Part shown: positions 1-5,125 of the stretch, one piece after another
Layout of the letters: the number at the start of each line of letters is the position of its first letter
Numbering within the stretch: the first letter of the stretch is position 1
Source of the DNA: an uncultured Actinomycetes bacterium
Lineage (GTDB): Bacteria > Actinomycetota > Actinomycetes > Nanopelagicales > Nanopelagicaceae
DNA: 5,125 nt
Reading direction: 5' to 3'
Assembly: GCA_903932885.1 (NCBI GenBank)
Contig: CAIZHT010000133.1
Location: 1 to 5,125 of the forward strand
The notes under the pieces: model-generated
Seen by the model: the letters and a program-made list of their open reading frames with translations, nothing else
Told to the model about the DNA's origin: nothing
The model's database searches: none
Program-made: the position numbers and the translations under genes

Positions 1-682
1 AATCAAAATTACAGGCCAGCCAATATTTCCCACCAAAGCTCGCCTAGATCTGCTTTCAATCCTTGTCTCAGATCCTGATTCGCGTGTGTACGGTCCAGAA
101 GTTCTCTACACATGGATAAAGGGTGATCGAGTTATTTACCCGCGTTCTGCAATCTACCGAGTTGGGACAACTGCTAAAGCCGAGAGAATTGCTTCTAAAA
201 AAGAGATGAAAAGTTCACAAAATTCTTCAGTGGTCGCAGCAATCGATTTTCTCAATTCAAGTGAGAACGTTCGTAATTCAGCGCCGATTCGCGTAGAAGA
301 TATTTCTTTTGATGTGCGAAAAACAGGTGGCCCCAGTGGTGGATTTGTTTTTGCACTTGGAATTGTTGAGTTACTAACGCAAGAAAGTATCTTGGGAGAT
401 AACCACCTTGCTGGAACTGGCACAATCTCGCCAACTGGAACTATCGGGCCGATCGGTGGCATTGCTGAGAAAATGATTGCTGCTCAGCGCGCAGGTGCGA
501 CTATCTTCATGAGCCCAATAGAGAATTGCTATGACCTCACAAGAATTCCTCAGGGAATGAGAGTAATTGCCGTCACAAATCTGCGCGATGCCATTGCGCA
601 GTTACGCCTAATACAAGGTGAATCTAAGCGCGAAAAGCAGCAGATGAAGGAAAGTAACGGTTGCGCTAACGTAGGCTCATGA
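1..682 (+). CDS. YlbL-like Lon-domain (S16) serine protease, 5' end outside window, apparently lacking PDZ domain
   Basis: This is an ATP-independent Lon-type protease of the YlbL group, whose members are usually anchored by one N-terminal membrane helix with the catalytic domain outside the cytoplasm. The reading frame is open from base 2, so the start and any membrane anchor lie upstream; the GTG at 86 is internal. The visible N-terminal part (2-230) matches the family segment before the PDZ domain, ending in SSQNSSVVAAIDFL. The S16 core follows: GGPSGG places the catalytic Ser at 335-337, then GTGTISPTGTIGPIGG, and the Lys of IAEKM at 470-472 completes the Ser/Lys dyad. A conserved GATIFMSPIENC stretch and a hydrophilic tail of about 22 residues close the protein. 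Only about 25 residues separate the N-terminal segment from the core, where relatives such as Rv3194c carry a PDZ domain. The stop overlaps the UPF0182 start. Family assignment is firm; the substrate is unknown. Confidence 0.9.
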   Translation, partial: IKITGQPIFPTKARLDLLSILVSDPDSRVYGPEVLYTWIKGDRVIYPRSAIYRVGTTAKAERIASKKEMKSSQNSSVVAAIDFLNSSENVRNSAPIRVEDISFDVRKTGGPSGGFVFALGIVELLTQESILGDNHLAGTGTISPTGTIGPIGGIAEKMIAAQRAGATIFMSPIENCYDLTRIPQGMRVIAVTNLRDAIAQLRLIQGESKREKQQMKESNGCANVGS

Positions 683-3537
683 TGAGTAGCGCTAACCAGC
701 AGTTCAATTTTCAACGCAAACGTGGTCCACTTCCAATAACGATAGGAATCCTTGTAGCACTTGGAGCCTTCGTCTTATCACTCAGTGGTTTTTATGCTGA
801 CTGGCTATGGTTCAAGTCCGTAGATTTCACAAATGTGTGGAGCACAGTGCTCTTTACAAAAGTTGGACTATTTGTCGTTACAGGACTCATCACCACTTTC
901 ATTATTTCTCTCAGTATTTATCTCGCATTTCGCAAGCGTCCTTTCTATGTTCCACTTGCAGTAGAGGCCGATAATCTTGAGCGCTACCGCGCACAGATAG
1001 AGCCAATTCGTCGTTGGGTATTTTTAGCTATCGTTGCTGCACTCTTCTATTTCTCTGGTACATCAGGTTCAACTCTGTGGAGTACTTGGCTACTTTTCAA
1101 TAATTCAACGCCATTTGGAATTAAAGATCCACAATTTGGAATGGACATCTCCTTCTTTGCATTCCGCCTACCAATGTGGCAGAGCCTTATCGGATGGGGA
1201 ATCTCAACACTTGTTCTCACTTTGATTGCGACAGCAGCAGTTCATTACCTCTACGGTGGAATTCGACTTCAAGTTCGTGAAGATCGCACCACTGTTGCTG
1301 CTCGAGTTCAGCTCTCCGTCATCTTGGGACTCATTGTTTTGCTCAAGGCAGTTGCATATTGGTTTGATCGTTACGCACTTGCACTCAAAGAGAGCAGACT
1401 CATCACAGGTCTGACTTATACCGATGTCAATGCTGTTCTTCCTGCAAAAGCAATTCTCGCTGCAATTGCCGTCATCTGTTCTCTCCTATTTTTTGCAAAT
1501 ATCATTCGTCGCTCATGGGTTCTACCTGCAGCAGGAACGGCATTACTCGTTATCTCTTCCGTATTGATTGCTGGACTTTATCCTGGAGCGATTCAGCAAT
1601 TCCAGGTCAAGCCAAGTGAGTCATCAAAGGAAGCGCCTTTTATTCAACGAAATATCGATGCAACTCGAGCCGCTTATGGTCTAGATGATGTAAAAGTTAC
1701 AGATTATGAGGCAACGATCTCTACATCTGCCGGCCAGTTAGCAAATGATGCAGCAACAATTGCAAATATTCGTTTGATGGATCCCAACGTCCTTTCGGCA
1801 ACTTTCCGTCAGTTACAACAGATAAAGCCTTATTACACATTTCCTGAATCACTCGATGTTGATCGATATAAAGTTGATGGAGTTGAACGAGATGTAGTTG
1901 TTGCCGTTCGTGAACTCAACATTGATGGAAACCCAAGTCGTAACTGGATCAACGACCACCTTGTATATACCCATGGTTTCGGTTTTGTTGCTGCCTTTGG
2001 AAATGCACGAGATGCTGATGGAAAACCATCTTTTGCTGTCGGAGATTTACCTCCAACAAAGGGACTCGGTGATTTCCAACCACGTATCTATTTCGGTGAG
2101 AATGTTCCTGATTACTCAATTATTGGTGGAGTAAAGACTGATTCACCAGTGGAATTTGATTATCCAGATGATGCCTCTGCAAATGGCCAGAAGAATTACA
2201 CCTATACCGGTACTGGTGGAGTCCCAGTTGGTAACCTCTTCAACAAACTTGTCTTTGCCCTAAAGTATCAAGAGCAAAAACTTCTTCTTTCAAATCTTAT
2301 AAATAAGGATTCGAAGATTCTTTTCAATCGAAACCCACGTGATCGAGTTGCAAAGGTGGCCCCTTGGCTAACACTTGATGGAGATTCATATCCAGCAATT
2401 GTTGATGGCAAAGTTCTTTGGATTATCGATGGTTACACAACAAGTGCTGGTTATCCATATTCAAAAGAGGTTGTACTTTCGAATGCAACAACAGATGCGC
2501 TCACTACTAACTCAACATCAATTACTGCCCTAGGAAATAGGACAGTCAATTACATGCGCAACTCTGTCAAAGCCACAGTTGATGCATACGATGGAACCGT
2601 CAGCCTTTATCAGTGGGATGAGAAAGACCCTGTGCTTGCAACATGGAGCAAAGCCTTCCCTGGCACCGTGAAAGCGAAGAAGGAAATTTCAGCTCAGCTA
2701 CTCGAACATATCCGCTACCCAGAAGATCTCTTCCGTGTTCAGCGCGAAATCCTCAGCGCCTATCACGTCAAAACTGCTGGTGCATTTTATGGCGGACAAG
2801 ATTTCTGGCGCGTACCTCGTGATCCATCAACATTTGGTGGAAATGCGGGAGCGCAACCTCCTTATTACCTCACTTTAGAATTACCAGGTAGCAAGAAGCC
2901 ATCGTTTTCATTGACAACACCATTCGTACCTCGTGGCGGACGTGAGAACTTATCTGCATTCATGGTTGTGAATTCAGATTCAGGTCCTGATTACGGAAAA
3001 ATCACCGTATTGCAATTACCACGTAGTACAAACGTTGCCGGACCATCACAAGTTGCATCAAACTTTGAAGCAAAACCAGAAGTTGCTAATTCACTATCAC
3101 TCTTGCGACAAGGTGGATCTGATGTTGTGCTCGGTAATCTTTTGACACTTCCTGTAGGTGGCGGATTACTTTATGTACAACCTGTTTATGTCCGCGCGAC
3201 AGCAAATAGCGCTGCATATCCATTGCTCCAAAAAGTTCTTGTTTCATTCGGTGATCAAATCGGATATGACAACGATCTCAAGGGCGCACTCGATCAAGTA
3301 TTCGGTGGAAATTCTGGAACATCTACTAATTCAGGTGGTACTGGAACAACTTCATCAACTGGTACTGATACAGGCAATGCAAATAGCGCATTAGCAAATG
3401 CACTAGCAAGTGCAAAACAAGCACTTGCTGATGGACAAGCAGCACTTGCAAAGGGTGACTTCACTGCATATGGACGCGCACAAGATCGATTGAAGTCTGC
3501 AATTGCATCAGCGATTGCTGCACAATCTCGTAAGTAA
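679..3537 (+). CDS. UPF0182 family large membrane protein (COG1615)
   Basis: This is a complete 952-residue member of UPF0182, close to the usual actinobacterial length of about 950-1000. The molecular function of the family is not established. The N-terminus has a short basic stretch (FQRKRGP) and about seven hydrophobic helices near residues 18-38, 56-84, 112-127, 165-192, 210-228, 256-275 and 281-302. The family-typical ADWLWFKSV follows helix 1. A large soluble domain, probably outside the cytoplasm, runs from about 311 to 875 and opens with the family motif EAPFIQRNIDATRAAYGL. A Gly/Ser/Thr-rich linker (876-899) leads to an Ala-rich helical tail (900-952). The ATG at 679 overlaps the upstream TGA (ATGA) and a second ATG follows at 682, so the start is uncertain by one codon. 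No good Shine-Dalgarno sequence sits at the right distance (GAAGGAAAG at 646-654 is about 25 bases away), which suggests translational coupling to the protease gene. Confidence 0.93.
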   Translation: MMSSANQQFNFQRKRGPLPITIGILVALGAFVLSLSGFYADWLWFKSVDFTNVWSTVLFTKVGLFVVTGLITTFIISLSIYLAFRKRPFYVPLAVEADNLERYRAQIEPIRRWVFLAIVAALFYFSGTSGSTLWSTWLLFNNSTPFGIKDPQFGMDISFFAFRLPMWQSLIGWGISTLVLTLIATAAVHYLYGGIRLQVREDRTTVAARVQLSVILGLIVLLKAVAYWFDRYALALKESRLITGLTYTDVNAVLPAKAILAAIAVICSLLFFANIIRRSWVLPAAGTALLVISSVLIAGLYPGAIQQFQVKPSESSKEAPFIQRNIDATRAAYGLDDVKVTDYEATISTSAGQLANDAATIANIRLMDPNVLSATFRQLQQIKPYYTFPESLDVDRYKVDGVERDVVVAVRELNIDGNPSRNWINDHLVYTHGFGFVAAFGNARDADGKPSFAVGDLPPTKGLGDFQPRIYFGENVPDYSIIGGVKTDSPVEFDYPDDASANGQKNYTYTGTGGVPVGNLFNKLVFALKYQEQKLLLSNLINKDSKILFNRNPRDRVAKVAPWLTLDGDSYPAIVDGKVLWIIDGYTTSAGYPYSKEVVLSNATTDALTTNSTSITALGNRTVNYMRNSVKATVDAYDGTVSLYQWDEKDPVLATWSKAFPGTVKAKKEISAQLLEHIRYPEDLFRVQREILSAYHVKTAGAFYGGQDFWRVPRDPSTFGGNAGAQPPYYLTLELPGSKKPSFSLTTPFVPRGGRENLSAFMVVNSDSGPDYGKITVLQLPRSTNVAGPSQVASNFEAKPEVANSLSLLRQGGSDVVLGNLLTLPVGGGLLYVQPVYVRATANSAAYPLLQKVLVSFGDQIGYDNDLKGALDQVFGGNSGTSTNSGGTGTTSSTGTDTGNANSALANALASAKQALADGQAALAKGDFTAYGRAQDRLKSAIASAIAAQSRK
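3304..3375 (+). other. Gly/Ser/Thr-rich linker in the UPF0182 protein
   Basis: Residues 876-899 consist of Gly, Ser and Thr with a few Asn and Asp and no hydrophobic side chains, built from irregular repeats such as GTS, GTG and STG. It separates the large soluble domain from the Ala-rich C-terminal helix (900-952, with ALADGQAALAKGDF and AYGRAQDRLKSAI), which resembles the tail seen in other UPF0182 proteins. It is probably a flexible tether. The DNA here is also mildly repetitive (ggtactgg, ggtactga), so its length may vary between strains. Confidence 0.7.
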
Positions 3538-3609
3538 TTCGAGATTATCTGCAGTAATTTCTACGCGATTTGGTCTTTACGTACCTAACGCCTACGATTG
3601 CTCTACCGA
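3538..3609 (+). promoter_or_regulatory. Possible sigma70-type promoter for the initiator tRNA
   Basis: The 72-base gap between the UPF0182 stop and the tRNA holds TTGGTC at 3570-3575 (3 of 6 matches to TTGACA) and TACGAT at 3593-3598 (4 of 6 matches to TATAAT), separated by exactly 17 bases. Transcription would start near 3604-3606, only a few bases before the tRNA. No terminator hairpin is visible after the UPF0182 stop, so read-through from the upstream operon could also supply the tRNA. The spacing is good but the hexamers are weak matches. Confidence 0.4.
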
Positions 3610-3686
<77 letters not shown>

Positions 3687-3690
3687 ATTG

Positions 3691-3727
3691 AAATAGGGAC
3701 CTTTTAGGTCCCTATTTTTCTTTATTT
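3691..3727 (+). terminator. Rho-independent terminator after the tRNA, between convergent units
   Basis: A perfect 11-pair stem, AAATAGGGACC (3691-3701) and GGTCCCTATTT (3707-3717), closes a five-base TTTTA loop. A T-rich tract TTCTTTATTT (3718-3727) follows on the + strand, making a strong intrinsic terminator for the tRNA transcript. It begins four bases after the tRNA CCA. The ATPase gene on the other strand stops at 3728, so its transcript also passes through this hairpin. In that direction only a short TTT run follows the stem, so termination there would be weaker. Confidence 0.9.
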
Positions 3728-5125
3728 CTATTTGATGCGAAGTGAATTTGTTACAACAAAGAGTGAGCTAGCTGCCATTGCGGCGGCGGCATATAGCGGG
3801 GTCAAAAGCCCAAGTGCTGCAATTGGTAAACCAATAACGTTATAAAGAAATGCCCAACCAAGATTTGTTCTAATGATTCGAACTGTCTTATTCGATAACT
3901 TCAGAGCATCAATAACGCTAGAAAATGTCGTGCGCATCAAGGTGATATCCGCACTCGATATTGCTGTATCTGTTCCGGTGCCCATCGCCATACTCAAATC
4001 TGCAGCAGCCAGTGCTGCAGCATCATTGATGCCATCACCAATCATCAGTACGTGATGACCTTCACCCTTCAATTTTTCAACAATGGCTAGCTTGTCTTGT
4101 GGCATTGCACCTGCCACCACATGGCTGGGATCAATTGATACAAGGGCTGCTACATTGGCTGCAACTTCTGAACTATCACCTGTTACAAGCCATGGTGTGA
4201 TTCCCATTGCTCTAAGGGCAAGCACAGTCTTTGCTGCATCTGCCTTTATCTCATCGCCAACTGCAAAGACAGCAAGTGCAACTCCATCCCAAGCCAAAAC
4301 AGAAATAGTGAGCCCTGCAGATTGTGCTTTCGTAATTGCATTTGTAATTTCAGGGTGAAAAGTTGTAGATGCATGTGCAACTGCTTGTGGTGAGCCAATG
4401 AGTACAACAGGAGATTGAATTCCAAGATTGACACGACCTGCAGCACCAGATCCAGGTGAGACAGAAAAATCTGTCACCGTTGTTGCTTTGATTGACTGCG
4501 CCGAGACATATCCACTGATTGCATGAGCGATTGGATGATTATTCTGACTTTCAATCGAAAGAGCACTTGAAAGGATTGTCGCCTCTTTCATCAATTCCGT
4601 GAAGTTCTTACCAAGTACTGCCCCTGCTTCGACAACTATGCTCACTTGTTGAACTTTCATGACACCGGCCGTGAGGGTTCCTGTCTTATCTAATACGACG
4701 GTATCTATTGTGCGAGCAACTTCAAGTACTCGAGGCTCGCGAATAACGATTCCACGTTGGGCTCCACGCCCTGATGCAACTAAAAGAGCAACAGGTGTTG
4801 CTAATCCAAGTGCGCAAGGACAAGCAATTACCAAAACAGTAATTGCAACTGAAATTGATTGTGTGAGTGAATATCCGTTATAGCGCCAGATGAAATAGGT
4901 TGCGATTGCGCCAACCGTCACAACAGGAACAAAAACTGCGCTTATTCGATCTGCAAGGCGCTGAATTGGTGCTTTAGTGCTCTGTGCGTTGACAACCATC
5001 GTTGTAATTCTTGCTAATTCAGTATCGCTACCAATACGTGTTGCTCTCACGACTAAGCGACCATTGTGGTTCAGTGATGCACCAATAACTGCACTACCAA
5101 TAGTTACATCAACAAGTGCTGATTC
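3728..5125 (-). CDS. P1B-type heavy-metal (probably Cu+) transporting ATPase, N-terminal part outside window
   Basis: This is the C-terminal 465 residues or so of a metal-exporting P-type ATPase that probably pumps Cu(+) out of the cytoplasm. The frame is open to the right edge, entering within the actuator domain at ES of the expected TGES loop; the GTG at 5050 is internal. Counting from that GTG as residue 1, the order is: membrane helix about 35-56; helix 61-95 with the metal-binding CPC (77-79) in ACPCALGLATP; phosphorylation site DKTGTLT with Asp121; nucleotide domain with HP (172-173) and PGSGAAG (199-205); TGD (290-292); GDGIND (338-343); then two last helices with NLGWAFLYN (396-404) and MAASS (425-429). 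CPC plus the YN and MxxSS motifs fit the Cu(+) subgroup (P1B-1, CopA-like). Metal-binding N-terminal domains, promoter and any copper regulator lie outside the window. The TAG stop is at 3728-3730. Family certain; Cu(+) likely; Ag(+) also possible. Confidence 0.93.
   Translation of the reverse strand, partial: ESALVDVTIGSAVIGASLNHNGRLVVRATRIGSDTELARITTMVVNAQSTKAPIQRLADRISAVFVPVVTVGAIATYFIWRYNGYSLTQSISVAITVLVIACPCALGLATPVALLVASGRGAQRGIVIREPRVLEVARTIDTVVLDKTGTLTAGVMKVQQVSIVVEAGAVLGKNFTELMKEATILSSALSIESQNNHPIAHAISGYVSAQSIKATTVTDFSVSPGSGAAGRVNLGIQSPVVLIGSPQAVAHASTTFHPEITNAITKAQSAGLTISVLAWDGVALAVFAVGDEIKADAAKTVLALRAMGITPWLVTGDSSEVAANVAALVSIDPSHVVAGAMPQDKLAIVEKLKGEGHHVLMIGDGINDAAALAAADLSMAMGTGTDTAISSADITLMRTTFSSVIDALKLSNKTVRIIRTNLGWAFLYNVIGLPIAALGLLTPLYAAAAMAASSLFVVTNSLRIK

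Noticed and set aside
154..462. Open frame of 102 codons on the minus strand
   Set aside because: It lies wholly antisense to the S16 protease coding region, whose motifs are clear; it shows no recognisable domain.
1034..2134. Three short plus-strand open frames (1034-1225, 1226-1414, 1898-2134)
   Set aside because: They are out-of-frame shadows of the UPF0182 gene, with no plausible ribosome binding sites or domain features.
3158..3394. Short plus-strand open frame inside the 3' part of the UPF0182 gene
   Set aside because: It is a frame shadow of the UPF0182 soluble domain and linker; its composition is unlike a real protein.
3873..4883. Plus-strand open frames (3873-4055, 4083-4358, 4659-4883) and a minus-strand one at 4246-4446
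   Set aside because: All overlap the P1B ATPase, which has every expected catalytic motif in its frame; the others lack recognisable features.

Overview
The window looks like a compact, AT-leaning actinobacterial chromosome segment. Three things point to Actinobacteria: a UPF0182 family membrane protein gene, a Lon-domain (S16) protease gene directly upstream of it (the same neighbours as M. tuberculosis Rv3194c/Rv3193c), and an initiator tRNA of the actinobacterial type (C1/U72 end). Base composition is moderate, by eye in the mid 40s percent GC, with many A- or T-ending codons. Together with short spacers and overlapping genes this fits a streamlined low-GC actinobacterium such as the freshwater acI/Nanopelagicales group. 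That placement is inference and was not tested.

Layout. Bases 1-682 (+) hold the 3' part of a YlbL-like S16 serine protease gene with an intact Ser/Lys dyad; its N-terminus lies outside the window. Its stop codon overlaps the start of the next gene, 679-3537 (+), a complete 952-residue UPF0182 protein with seven predicted membrane helices, a large soluble domain and an Ala-rich C-terminal helix. A 72-base spacer with a possible promoter leads to an initiator tRNA-Met (3610-3686, +), followed at once by a strong hairpin terminator (3691-3727). Running the opposite way from the window's right edge is the 3' part of a P1B-type ATPase gene (5125-3728, -), with the CPC, YN and MxxSS membrane motifs of Cu(+) exporters.

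How they work together. The protease and UPF0182 genes are very probably translationally coupled and form one unit at the cell envelope; the role of UPF0182 is not established. The tRNA and the copper pump are separate units that converge on the terminator. No mobile element, CRISPR array, phage gene or defence system is visible. The most notable point is that the protease seems to lack the PDZ domain that its family normally carries between the N-terminal segment and the S16 core. The rest is ordinary conserved chromosome.
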